Shown piece by piece: positions 32,945-42,031 of a stretch of 64,000 nt of DNA; the first letter of the stretch is position 1; the number at the start of each line of letters is the position of its first letter. Location of the stretch: positions 10,252-74,251 of the forward strand of contig CALBIC010000181.1 of assembly GCA_937892915.1 (NCBI GenBank), read 5' to 3'. A program made the position numbers and the translations under genes. Under the pieces are notes generated by a model, which had not been told where the DNA came from, ran no database searches, and was given only the letters and a program-made list of their open reading frames with translations. The stretch comes from UBA5972 sp002430125 (lineage in GTDB: Bacteria > Pseudomonadota > Alphaproteobacteria > Rhodobacterales > Rhodobacteraceae).

Positions 32945-32954
32945 GCACGAAGGC

Positions 32955-33131
32955 CTAGAAATCCGAAACGATGCCCTTTTTCTCCCAATCGCCAAACCGG
33001 GTGGGTTCTGGCCCGTTGCGACCACCCAATTCGGTTGGCAGCGGCTTTTTTATATCTGATGCCCGACGCGCGGTAGCTTCGTCCAAAGCGCGTTGGGCGG
33101 CTGGGGTCAGGGGCTTTTTCGGTTTGGTCAT
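32955..33131 (-). CDS. DUF1674 protein, SdhAF4-like succinate dehydrogenase assembly factor
   Basis: The 58-residue protein ends with the DUF1674 signature GGRNGPEPTRFGDWEKKGIV followed by SDF. Its N-terminal half is basic and helical (RALDEATARRASDIKK). Homologues (SdhAF4/Sdh8) bind the flavinylated SdhA subunit before it joins SdhB. The sdh operon is in the same window 27 kb away. It sits between convergent dapB (11 bases) and divergent rsmB. ATG 33131 is chosen by the conserved start; longer frames run into the rsmB region. Confidence 0.88.
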   Translation of the reverse strand: MTKPKKPLTPAAQRALDEATARRASDIKKPLPTELGGRNGPEPTRFGDWEKKGIVSDF

Positions 33132-33216
33132 CTGAGGTCCGGTTGGCTTGCGATTGTGACAGTGTTGATATACGCCCCTTGGCGACTGGGGCAAGGCCCC
33201 GACGAAAGGAACCGTT

Positions 33217-34509
33217 ATGTCCACAGCAGGTATCGGCGCGCGACTGGCAGCAGCGCAAATGCTGCACGCGGTTCTGTTTGAAAAGCTGCTGATGTCCGAG
33301 GCGATGGTCGGAAAGGGCAATCCGCTCGACCGATTGGCGCCGCAAGACCGGGCGCGGGCGCAATCTTTGGCGAACGGTGTTTTGCGCCATTTGGCGGCTC
33401 TTGACGCGGTGCTGGATCAGTTTTTAGAGAAATCACCGCCGTTGAAAGTCAGGAACGCCTTGCGCTTGGCGACGTTTGAAATGCTCGCCGAAGATATCGC
33501 CCCGCATGCGGCGGTAAATGCCGCGGTTGAAATTGTCAGGGGCAGCCCGAAAACCACGCATATGGCGGGGTTGACCAATGCAGTTGCGCGGCGCGTTGCT
33601 GCTGAAGGTGCGGCGATCTGGGCCCAGCAAGGCCCGCAGAAATTGCCCAATTGGCTGGCAACGCCGATCAGCAAAAACTATGGCGCTGCGGTTGTTGGGG
33701 CAATTGAAGCGGCGCATCAGGTCGGGGCTGCGATTGACCTGACCCTAAAGCATCCTGAACAGGCCACAGACTGGGCCGCACGGCTTGGAGCAACGGTTTT
33801 ACCGACCGGCAGTTTACGCCTAAAAGGGCGGCCACAGGTAACGGCGCTTGAAGGATTTGACAGGGGAGATTGGTGGGTGCAGGACGCCGCCGCCGCCATG
33901 CCGGCGCGACTGTTTGGCGACGTTAAAAGCCTGAATGCGCTTGACCTTTGCGCCGCCCCTGGTGGCAAGACCATGCAACTGGCGGCTGGTGGGGCCAAAG
34001 TAACAGCGCTTGATATCTCGGCGGATCGTCTGGGACGGGTCAACGAGAACCTGACGCGGGTCAAGCTGAACGCGCGGGTGATAGCCGCCGATGTTTTGCA
34101 GTTTGAAACCGATCAGCGGTATGACGCCATTCTGTTGGACGCACCCTGTTCGGCCACCGGCACCATTCGCCGCCATCCGGACCTGCCGTTTGCAAAAGAC
34201 GGGGTTGATCTGTCCGGCTTGTTTGAATTGCAGGCAGCGATGCTGGATAAAGCACTTCAATTGTTAAAGCCCGGCGGGCGGTTGGTTTATTGCACCTGTT
34301 CGTTGCTGCCGCGCGAAGGTGAGACCCAAATCGCGCAAGCCTTGGGGCGCCACGACGGGCTGAAAGTGCTTGATATTGATCCGGTTGCCCTTGGGGGCGA
34401 CGCGGTCTGGTCGGTCGCTGGCGGTGGCCTGCGTCTGCGCCCGGATTATTGGCCCGACCTTGGTGGGATGGACGGGTTTTACATGGTATGCCTGCAAAGC
34501 CCTTCGTAG
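33217..34509 (+). CDS. rsmB: 16S rRNA (cytosine(967)-C5)-methyltransferase family protein
   Basis: The 430-residue RsmB-type enzyme has an N-terminal NusB-like helical domain (RLAAAQMLHAVLFEKLL, then LRLATFEMLAEDIAPHAAVN) and a C-terminal Rossmann methyltransferase with LDLCAAPGGKTMQLAAGG, the motif IV cysteine in LLDAPCSATGTIRRHP and motif VI cysteine in YCTCSLLPREGE. It methylates C5 of a cytosine in small-subunit rRNA. An AAAGGAA site precedes the ATG. The downstream heparinase-like gene follows after about 115 bases. Confidence 0.92.
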   Translation: MSTAGIGARLAAAQMLHAVLFEKLLMSEAMVGKGNPLDRLAPQDRARAQSLANGVLRHLAALDAVLDQFLEKSPPLKVRNALRLATFEMLAEDIAPHAAVNAAVEIVRGSPKTTHMAGLTNAVARRVAAEGAAIWAQQGPQKLPNWLATPISKNYGAAVVGAIEAAHQVGAAIDLTLKHPEQATDWAARLGATVLPTGSLRLKGRPQVTALEGFDRGDWWVQDAAAAMPARLFGDVKSLNALDLCAAPGGKTMQLAAGGAKVTALDISADRLGRVNENLTRVKLNARVIAADVLQFETDQRYDAILLDAPCSATGTIRRHPDLPFAKDGVDLSGLFELQAAMLDKALQLLKPGGRLVYCTCSLLPREGETQIAQALGRHDGLKVLDIDPVALGGDAVWSVAGGGLRLRPDYWPDLGGMDGFYMVCLQSPS

Positions 34510-34625
34510 ACCCGCCAAGCACAATCTTGCGAAAACCACGGATCGCGCCGAATGGGCGAGTGACAGGCAGGCGCAAGCCGATTATGGTCACGCCAACAAA
34601 AACACGAAGACGGGCAGTGCAGTTT

Positions 34626-36377
34626 ATGAATGATCGCCCTTTTGCGCAAAATCCGTTGCTAACGCGATTAGAACAAAGCCGCGTGCGGTTTTTGAACCGG
34701 TTTTATGCGCGCTGGACCGGTTTTTCCCGTCCCGTGACGGCGTTTGTGTCGCAGCCTGAACCCAAAACCATCGGGTCTTACGCGCGCGGTCGGCAATTGA
34801 TGGCCGGAAATTTTCTGTTCGCTGGGTTTCTGGTTGAGGCTCCAAACAGTTCTATTTGGGACATTCTGCGCCCTAGCGCGGAATTTGAAGCGCATCTGCA
34901 TGGCTTTGGCTGGCTGGACGATCTGGCGGCAGTTGGCGACAATGCCGCGCGGGATCTGGCGCGGGACTGGTTGATCCAGTGGCTGGATCGTTTCGGCAAA
35001 GGCCAGGGGGCTGGCTGGTCGCCTGAACTGTCAGGTCGCCGGGTGATCCGCTGGATCAATCACGCGCTGTTTTTGCTTAGCGGCCAAAGCAAAGAAGTGT
35101 CTGACCGGTATTTTGCGACCCTTGTACGGCAAACCCGGTTTCTAAGCAAAAGATGGCACGCGGCACCTGCGGGCCTGCCGCGATTTGAGGCCCTCACTGG
35201 CCTCGTTTATGCCGGTATCGCGCTTGAAGGCCACAGTCGGTTGGTGACACCCGCCTCGCGCGCGATTGCCGAAGAATGCGTCGGGCAGGTCGATCCGGAA
35301 GGCGGTATACCCTCGCGCAATCCCGAGGAATTGCTTGAGGTGTTCACCTTGCTGAACTGGGCCGCGACAGCCTTAAGTGAACAAGGACAAATGCCGCTGC
35401 GGCAACATCTTTTGGCGATCGAACGGATCGCGCCAACCCTGCGCGCACTGCGCCATTCCGATGGTGGTTTGGCGCGGTTTCATGGCGGTGGTCGTGGTCC
35501 CGAAGGACGGCTTGATCAGGCTTTGGCGTCCTCTGGCGTCAGGGCGACGGCAAATATTGGGTTGGCCATGGGCTTTGCGCGCCTGTCAGCGGGCCGGACC
35601 AGCATCATCATAGATACACATGCACCCCCGGAAACCGAGCATTCGTTTAACGCCCATGCCTCGACTCTGGGATTCGAGCTGACATCAGGGCGGCGGCCAA
35701 TCATCGTTAATTGTGGTTCAGGTGCCGATTTCGGCCCGGAATGGCGGCGAGCGGGCCGATCAACGCCTTGCCACAGCACCTTGTCAATCGACGGCTATTC
35801 CTCGTCACGGTTTGTGCCGCACCGGCCCGGACTGGCGGTCATTGACGATCTGTTGCTGGAAGCACCGCGTGATGTCAGGTTTCAACAATCGTCTGGCCTT
35901 GACGGAGCGACGGTTCTGGCGACCCATGACGGTTACAGCCAGACCCACGGATTGCTGCACGTGCGGCGGCTTGATCTGTCAATTGACGGGCGCGACCTGT
36001 CTGGTGAAGATACGTTGGGTGCGCTTTCAGAAACCGACCGGATCACATTTGAAGACCTGATGAACCAGAACCACTTGCAGGGCGTGCGCTTTGCGATCCG
36101 GTTTCATTTGCATCCGGATGTCGAGCCAACGATTGATTTGGGCGGGTCTGCGGTTTCGCTGGTCTCGGTCAGTGGCGAAGTTTGGGTATTTCGCTTTTCC
36201 GGCACGTCAAAACTGTCGATTGAGCCAAGCGTGTACCTTGAAAGCGGACGCCTGAAGCCGCGTGCCACCAACCAGATCGTGCTGTCGGATACGGTTTTGG
36301 ATTACTCCGCCCAAGTTCGCTGGTCTTTGACGCGCGCACAGGATGGCAAGTCGCATATTCGGGATCTGCACATTTAG
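34626..36377 (+). CDS. Heparinase II/III family protein
   Basis: The protein has about 583 residues. An alpha-helical toroid-like N-terminal part (GRRVIRWINHALFLL, EGGIPSRNPEELLEVFTLLN) is followed by the heparinase II/III beta-domain (HAPPETEHSFNAHASTLGFE, RRPIIVNCGSG). Relatives cleave acidic polysaccharides, but these alphaproteobacterial versions lie among housekeeping genes and may act on cell-surface polymers. No clear signal peptide is seen. The start is uncertain: ATG 34626 and ATG 34584 are both in frame with weak ribosome sites. It lies between rsmB and purH, a frequent Rhodobacteraceae order. Confidence 0.85.
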   Translation: MNDRPFAQNPLLTRLEQSRVRFLNRFYARWTGFSRPVTAFVSQPEPKTIGSYARGRQLMAGNFLFAGFLVEAPNSSIWDILRPSAEFEAHLHGFGWLDDLAAVGDNAARDLARDWLIQWLDRFGKGQGAGWSPELSGRRVIRWINHALFLLSGQSKEVSDRYFATLVRQTRFLSKRWHAAPAGLPRFEALTGLVYAGIALEGHSRLVTPASRAIAEECVGQVDPEGGIPSRNPEELLEVFTLLNWAATALSEQGQMPLRQHLLAIERIAPTLRALRHSDGGLARFHGGGRGPEGRLDQALASSGVRATANIGLAMGFARLSAGRTSIIIDTHAPPETEHSFNAHASTLGFELTSGRRPIIVNCGSGADFGPEWRRAGRSTPCHSTLSIDGYSSSRFVPHRPGLAVIDDLLLEAPRDVRFQQSSGLDGATVLATHDGYSQTHGLLHVRRLDLSIDGRDLSGEDTLGALSETDRITFEDLMNQNHLQGVRFAIRFHLHPDVEPTIDLGGSAVSLVSVSGEVWVFRFSGTSKLSIEPSVYLESGRLKPRATNQIVLSDTVLDYSAQVRWSLTRAQDGKSHIRDLHI

Positions 36378-36548
36378 GGCGGCTTTGCTGCTGGCCATGC
36401 CTTGTTCGCCGACCGTAAGGCATCGTGCTGGCGAAAGAATTCGTGCCAGCGACAAAACGGGCTGTTCAATCTTGGATCAAAGTGTCCTATGCGGCAGGGG
36501 CAAGGGGCCGGGGCCTCGTTTATGACAACCAAACTTAAAAGGGCTGAT

Positions 36549-38138
36549 ATGACCGATCTTGTTGCCGTACGTCGTGCGCTGCTTTCTGTTTCCGACAAGA
36601 CCGGTTTGATTGCGCTGGGGCAGGCCCTTGCCGATATGGGGGTGGAAATTCTGTCCACCGGCGGCAGCGCCAAGGCCCTGCGCGAGGCCGGTATTGCGGT
36701 GAAGGACGTGGCCGAGGTAACGCAATTCCCTGAAATGATGGATGGGCGCGTCAAAACCCTGCACCCGGCGGTGCATGGCGGTCTGCTGGCTTTGCGCGAC
36801 AACAAGGACCACGTGGCAGCGATGACCGCGCATGGTATCGCGCCGATTGATCTGCTGGTGGTCAATCTTTATCCGTTTGAAGCAACCGTTGCAGCGGGGG
36901 CCGATTACGACACTTGTATTGAAAATATCGATATCGGCGGCCCCGCGATGATCCGCGCTGCTGCCAAGAACCACGGTTTTGTGAATGTGGTTGTGGATGT
37001 GCAGGATTATGACGGCTTGCTGGCTGAAATGCAGGCGCATAACGGTGCAACCACATTGGCCTTTCGTCAAAAATTGGCGCAAGTGGCTTATGCCCGCACA
37101 GCGGCTTATGACGCCGCAGTTTCCGGCTGGATGGCAGATGCGTTGGGCGAAGCCACGCCACGGCGACGTGCGGTTGCAGGGACTTTGGCGCAAAGCCTGC
37201 GTTACGGCGAAAACCCGCATCAGGCCGCAGCGTTTTACAAAGACGGATCAACCCGCCAAGGGGTTTCGACAGCACGGCAATGGCAGGGCAAAGAACTGTC
37301 TTACAACAATATCAACGACACTGATGCAGCGTTTGAAATGGTTGCGGAATTTGCACCTTCGGACGGACCGGCAGTGGCGATTATCAAACATGCCAACCCA
37401 TGTGGCGTTGCACGCAGGGCCAGTTTGCTTGAGGCCTATAAGGCTGCATATCACTGCGACCAAACCTCGGCTTTTGGGGGGATAGTCGCGCTCAATCAAA
37501 TACTTGATGCCGAAACTGCCGAAGAGATCGTGAAGGTTTTCACCGAGGTCGTGATCGCGCCGGGGGCCAGTGATGCCGCAAAAGAAGTGTTCGCTGCCAA
37601 AAAGAACCTGCGATTGCTGACAACTGGTGGCCTGCCGGATGTGACGGCTGCGGGGCGTACCTGGCGGCAGGTTTCTGGCGGTTATCTGGTGCAGGACCGT
37701 GACAATGGTCGCCTTGATGTGGCGGACCTGAAAGTCGTGACCAAGCGCGCACCAACGCCTGCTGAACTGGCCGATCTGATCTTTGCGTGGCGGGTGGCCA
37801 AACATGTGAAATCCAATGCGATCGTCTATGTGAAAGACCTTGCGACCGTTGGCATTGGTGCGGGCCAGATGAGCCGGGTTGACAGCTCGCGGATTGCTGC
37901 ACGCAAGGCACAGGACATGGCAGAAGCGCTTGGATTGCCGCAATCTTTGGCCGCCGGCTCGGTGGTTGCGTCAGACGCATTTTTCCCGTTTGCGGATGGA
38001 TTGCTGTCCGCAGCCGAGGCCGGGGCAAAGGCGGTCATTCAGCCGGGTGGATCAATGCGTGACGACGAAGTGATCGCCGCCGCTGATGCCGCTGGATTGG
38101 CAATGGTCTTTACAGGCATGCGGCATTTCCGGCATTGA
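36549..38138 (+). CDS. purH: Bifunctional AICAR transformylase / IMP cyclohydrolase
   Basis: The 529-residue PurH has an N-terminal IMP cyclohydrolase (RRALLSVSDKTGLIALGQAL, EILSTGGSAKALREAG, GRVKTLHPAVHGGLL) and a C-terminal AICAR transformylase (SLRYGENPHQAAAFY, the catalytic AIIKHANPCGVA, SDAFFPFADGL). It catalyses the last two steps of IMP synthesis. ATG 36549 is chosen for its AAAAGGGG site and correct length; ATG 36522 is in frame too. lspA follows 31 bases later. Confidence 0.97.
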   Translation: MTDLVAVRRALLSVSDKTGLIALGQALADMGVEILSTGGSAKALREAGIAVKDVAEVTQFPEMMDGRVKTLHPAVHGGLLALRDNKDHVAAMTAHGIAPIDLLVVNLYPFEATVAAGADYDTCIENIDIGGPAMIRAAAKNHGFVNVVVDVQDYDGLLAEMQAHNGATTLAFRQKLAQVAYARTAAYDAAVSGWMADALGEATPRRRAVAGTLAQSLRYGENPHQAAAFYKDGSTRQGVSTARQWQGKELSYNNINDTDAAFEMVAEFAPSDGPAVAIIKHANPCGVARRASLLEAYKAAYHCDQTSAFGGIVALNQILDAETAEEIVKVFTEVVIAPGASDAAKEVFAAKKNLRLLTTGGLPDVTAAGRTWRQVSGGYLVQDRDNGRLDVADLKVVTKRAPTPAELADLIFAWRVAKHVKSNAIVYVKDLATVGIGAGQMSRVDSSRIAARKAQDMAEALGLPQSLAAGSVVASDAFFPFADGLLSAAEAGAKAVIQPGGSMRDDEVIAAADAAGLAMVFTGMRHFRH

Positions 38139-38169
38139 GGCGGGCAGGCGGCATCCGAAAGGAAAACCA

Positions 38170-38640
38170 TTGATCCGAACTTTTATCACAGCACTTGCAG
38201 TTTTTCTACTGGATCAGCTTTCCAAGCTGGCTGTCGTACAATGGCTGGGTCTGAAATCTGTCGGCAGGATTGATGTTTTGCCGCCCTATCTGAATTTCCG
38301 CATGGCATGGAATCAGGGTGTAAATTTCGGTCTGTTTTCCAATGATGCCAACGTGATGCGCTGGGTTTTGATCGCGCTGGCGCTGGCGATTTCAGTTTGG
38401 GTACTGAATTGGGCGCGCAAAATGTCCCACTGGTCGGGGCAGGTTTTCGCCGGTTGTGTGATCGGTGGTGCGCTTGGTAATGTGATTGACCGGGTGGTTT
38501 ATGGCGCGGTTGCGGATTTTCTGAACATGTCTTGTTGTGGCCTTAACAACCCATATGCCTTCAATATCGCTGATGTTGCGATATTTGCAGGCGCATTCGG
38601 ACTTGTGCTAGCCTCCAACAAACACGACAACAAAGAGTGA
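38170..38640 (+). CDS. lspA: Lipoprotein signal peptidase
   Basis: The 156-residue membrane aspartyl protease has four hydrophobic segments and the conserved motifs FLLDQLSKLAV, FRMAWNQGVNFGLFS, GGALGNVIDRVVYGAVADFL and YAFNIADVAIF, which contain the two catalytic aspartates (NVIDR, NIAD). It cleaves prolipoprotein signal peptides. The start is TTG after AAAGGAAA. The next gene encodes a lipoprotein. Confidence 0.95.
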   Translation: MIRTFITALAVFLLDQLSKLAVVQWLGLKSVGRIDVLPPYLNFRMAWNQGVNFGLFSNDANVMRWVLIALALAISVWVLNWARKMSHWSGQVFAGCVIGGALGNVIDRVVYGAVADFLNMSCCGLNNPYAFNIADVAIFAGAFGLVLASNKHDNKE

Positions 38641-38690
38641 CGCGGGTAAAAATCTGCGCTAAAACCCGAGCAGGGTTTCTGGAGGGCACG

Positions 38691-39215
38691 ATGACGACGT
38701 TAAAACCGTTTATTGTTCTGGCACTGGCCGCGACGATTGCTGTATCGGGATGTGCTAAGAAAGACCGTAAGTTGATGAATTTGCGTGCAACTGGTCGTGG
38801 TCCGGATGAATTCGCGATCCTGCCGACCAAACCCTTGCAGGAACCAAAGAATTACGCCGCCTTGCCGGAACCCACACTAGGGGGCACCAATCTTACGGAT
38901 CCGACCCCCAGGGCCGATGCTGTTGCTGCCCTTGGTGGCCGTCCCAAAGTGCTGAACCGTGAAGGTATATCAACCGCCGAAACTGGCGTGGTGCAAATTT
39001 CAACCCGATACGGTGTTGCTGGGGATATAAGGCCGACCCTGACAGCGGAAGACAAAGAATTCCGCTTGAAAAACCCGCCCCGGTTGCTGGAAAGATTGTT
39101 TGGCATCACGACTTACTACAAAGTCTACGAGCCGCAATCGCTGGATCGGTATGCCGAATTGCGCCGCTTGCGCCGGGCCGGTGTGAAAACGCCAGCTGCC
39201 CCGCCAGCGCCCTAA
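38691..39215 (+). CDS. DUF3035 lipoprotein
   Basis: The 174-residue protein has a lipoprotein signal (TLKPFIVLALAATIAVSGCA) with cysteine about residue 21, then the DUF3035 segment ATGRGPDEFAILPTKPLQEP and NYAALPEPTLGGTNLTDPTP. Function unknown; family members are predicted outer-membrane or periplasmic lipoproteins found next to lspA and M16 peptidases in alphaproteobacteria. ATG 38691 follows GGAGGG; an in-frame upstream ATG overlaps lspA but would destroy the signal peptide. Confidence 0.88.
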   Translation: MTTLKPFIVLALAATIAVSGCAKKDRKLMNLRATGRGPDEFAILPTKPLQEPKNYAALPEPTLGGTNLTDPTPRADAVAALGGRPKVLNREGISTAETGVVQISTRYGVAGDIRPTLTAEDKEFRLKNPPRLLERLFGITTYYKVYEPQSLDRYAELRRLRRAGVKTPAAPPAP

Positions 39216-39321
39216 GCCTAAACCCAAGCTTGAAATGCTGAGGTAACATATTCGTATCGGGCCTTGCGCCACCGGTGCAACCCTATAGGCTTGTTCAAAG
39301 ATTGGTGATCAGGAGTCATAC

Positions 39322-40662
39322 ATGCGCAAAGTTTTGGTAATACTTGGCTTGTTTCTGGTCCTGCCATTTTCCGTAAATGCCACCGAGAGCGTGACGATTT
39401 TCAAGTTGGCAAACGGTATGGACGCAGTGGTCATCGAAGACCACCGCGCGCCGGTTGTAACTCATATGGTCTGGTACCGGATTGGTGCGGCCGATGAAGC
39501 GCCGGGGAAATCAGGCATCGCGCATCTGTTTGAACATTTGATGTTCAAAGGTACCGCGCGGTTCGGACCAGGCGTGTTCTCTGACACTGTGGCAGCGAAT
39601 GGCGGGTCTGAAAACGCGTTCACGTCTTATGATTACACCGGCTATTACCAGCGCATCGCGACGGACCGACTGGAATTGATGATGGAGATGGAGTCGGATC
39701 GGATGCGCGGCCTGACCCTCAGCGAGGAAGATGTCAGAACCGAACGCGATGTGGTGCTGGAGGAAAGAAATTCGCGCACCGACAACAATCCCGGCGCGTT
39801 ATTCGCGGAACAACGGATGGCGGCACTGTATCTGAACCACCATTACGGCATCCCGATCATTGGCTGGCGGCACGAGGTCGAACAATTGAACCGCGAAGAT
39901 GCGTTTGCCTTTTACCGCAAGTATTATGCACCAAATAACGCCATTCTGGTGGTGGCGGGCGATGTTGATCCGGAAAATGTCAAAGCTTTTGCACAGAAAT
40001 ATTATGGTGCCGTGGCCCCGACCGAAGGGTTATTGCCGCGCAGTCGCCCGATTGAACCGCCGCAGATTGCACCAAGGCGGTTGTCCTATTCCGATCTGCG
40101 CGTTGCGCAACCCTATATGATCCGCAGTTATCTGGCGCCTGAACGAAACCCCGGCGATCAAACCGAAGCGGCTGCTTTGCAAATTCTGGCGGAACTTTTG
40201 GGTGGCAGCGGGTTGACCTCGGTTCTGGGGGAACAGCTTGTGCTGAAACAAAAAGTTGCGCTGCAATCCGCAGCTTTTTACGACGGCATGTCGCTGGACC
40301 AGTCGGGTTTTGGGGTTTTTGTGGTGCCCGCTGAAGGTGTCAGCCTAAGGGACGGCGAGGATGCTTTGGATGCGGTGATTGCCGATTTCCTGAAAAAAGG
40401 TGTCGATGCGGCCCATCTGGAGCGTATCAAAGCACAAATGAAAGCGTCTGAAATTTACGCCCTCGATGATCTGGAAGGTACGGCGCGCCGTTACGGCGAG
40501 GGGCTGACATCCGGGTTAACCATTCAGGATATCGAAGATTGGCCGAATATCCTGCAATCGATCACCGCCGAAGATGTAATGGCCGCCGCCAAGCGGGTCT
40601 TTGATAAAAAGAAATCCGTGACCGGCTGGCTGATGCGCGATGATGCGGAGGAAAAACAATGA
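39322..40662 (+). CDS. M16 family zinc metallopeptidase (active partner)
   Basis: The 446-residue secreted peptidase has a signal peptide (residues 1-20, ending VNA). The inverted zinc motif H68-L-F-E71-H72 lies in GIAHLFEHLMFKGT, with the third ligand glutamate in VVLEERNSRTDNNPG near residue 147-148. Two M16 domains follow. It degrades peptides in the periplasm and is expected to pair with the next protein. The genes overlap by four bases. Confidence 0.93.
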   Translation: MRKVLVILGLFLVLPFSVNATESVTIFKLANGMDAVVIEDHRAPVVTHMVWYRIGAADEAPGKSGIAHLFEHLMFKGTARFGPGVFSDTVAANGGSENAFTSYDYTGYYQRIATDRLELMMEMESDRMRGLTLSEEDVRTERDVVLEERNSRTDNNPGALFAEQRMAALYLNHHYGIPIIGWRHEVEQLNREDAFAFYRKYYAPNNAILVVAGDVDPENVKAFAQKYYGAVAPTEGLLPRSRPIEPPQIAPRRLSYSDLRVAQPYMIRSYLAPERNPGDQTEAAALQILAELLGGSGLTSVLGEQLVLKQKVALQSAAFYDGMSLDQSGFGVFVVPAEGVSLRDGEDALDAVIADFLKKGVDAAHLERIKAQMKASEIYALDDLEGTARRYGEGLTSGLTIQDIEDWPNILQSITAEDVMAAAKRVFDKKKSVTGWLMRDDAEEKQ

Positions 40663-41972
40663 TCCGGTTTCTATTCTCATTCCTGACGGCTTTGCTGGTT
40701 GCCTTGCCTGTTTGGGCTGGACTCGACGTGCAAATGGTCACCTCACCCGGCGGCATAAAGGCGTGGCTGGTCGAGGAAAAGTCGATCCCGTTTGTGGCTC
40801 TTGAAATCGGGTTCAAAGGTGGCACCAGCCTTGATTTGCCGGAAAAACGCGGCGCGACCTATATGATGTCGGGACTTCTGGAAGAAGGCGCCGGTAATCT
40901 TGACGCGACCGCATTTCAAAAAACGCTGGAATCTTTGGCCGCAAGTTTCAAGTTTGATGCCCACGATGACGCATTGACGGTTTCGGCCCAGTTTCTGACC
41001 GAGAACAGTGATCAGGCGGTTGAATTGTTACGCAAAGCCTTGCAAGAACCGCGTTTCGATCAGGTTGCGGTTGACCGTGTGCGTGCACAGATCATTTCGA
41101 TTATCGCCGGCGATAAAAAAGACCCGAACGAAATCGCGGCAAATGAATTTTCCCATTTGGCGTTTGGTAATCATCCTTACGGCACGCCTTCGACTGGCAG
41201 TGCTGACAGTCTAAACCAAATGACACGCAAAGATCTGGTTACCGCCTATAAAAACGCTATGGCGCTGGATCGGGTTTTTGTGGCGGCTGTTGGCGATATT
41301 TCTGCCGAAGACCTTGGCGTGATGCTGGACCGGTTACTTGGCAAATTGCCAGCGACCGGTGGTGCGATGCCGCCAAAGGCCGAGTTGCATCTGACCGGCG
41401 GAGTGACCGTGATTGACCTGCCGACGCCGCAATCAGTGGCGGTTTTCGGGCATGCCGGGATCACGCGCGACGATCCGGATTTCTTTCCGGCTTTTGTGAT
41501 GAACCAGGTTTTCGGTGCTGGAGGTTTTACCTCGCGGCTGACCGAAGAAGTGCGCGAAAAGCGTGGTCTGACATATGGGATTTACACCTATATGGCGTCC
41601 TATGATCTTGCCGATATGTACCGTGGTTCGGTCGCTTCAGGCAATGACCGGATTGCCGAAGCACTGGATGTGGTTCGCGCGGAATGGGCGAAACTGGCAG
41701 CGAACGGCGTGACGGATGACGAATTAACGGCGGCTAAGACATACCTGACCGGGGCCTATCCATTGCGGTTTGACGGAAATGCGCGGATTGCCGGGATCCT
41801 GATGAACATGCAGCTTGACGGACTGCCGGTAAGTTACCTCACATCGCGCAACGAAATGGTGAACGCCGTCACCCGCGAGGACATCGCGCGGGTCGCCAAA
41901 CGACTGATGCAACCTGATAATCTGCGGATCGTGGTCGTCGGGCAACCGGTCGGCGTGACCAGCACAGACTAA
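40659..41972 (+). CDS. M16 family peptidase-like protein (inactive partner)
   Basis: The 437-residue protein has a signal peptide (IRFLFSFLTALLVALPVWAG). In the zinc-motif region it reads GATYMMSGLLEEGAG, lacking the histidines, while keeping the C-terminal R/Y pair region (FTSRLTEEVREKRGLTYGI). Such an arginine-tyrosine subunit completes the substrate chamber of heterodimeric M16 proteases. Tight coupling with the active subunit gene supports a complex. Confidence 0.92.
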   Translation: MIRFLFSFLTALLVALPVWAGLDVQMVTSPGGIKAWLVEEKSIPFVALEIGFKGGTSLDLPEKRGATYMMSGLLEEGAGNLDATAFQKTLESLAASFKFDAHDDALTVSAQFLTENSDQAVELLRKALQEPRFDQVAVDRVRAQIISIIAGDKKDPNEIAANEFSHLAFGNHPYGTPSTGSADSLNQMTRKDLVTAYKNAMALDRVFVAAVGDISAEDLGVMLDRLLGKLPATGGAMPPKAELHLTGGVTVIDLPTPQSVAVFGHAGITRDDPDFFPAFVMNQVFGAGGFTSRLTEEVREKRGLTYGIYTYMASYDLADMYRGSVASGNDRIAEALDVVRAEWAKLAANGVTDDELTAAKTYLTGAYPLRFDGNARIAGILMNMQLDGLPVSYLTSRNEMVNAVTREDIARVAKRLMQPDNLRIVVVGQPVGVTSTD

Positions 41973-42031
41973 CCGATCACCAAAGTAAACATTCGTGGCA
42001 GAATCAGCCGCATTGGGCTAGTTGTGGGGGT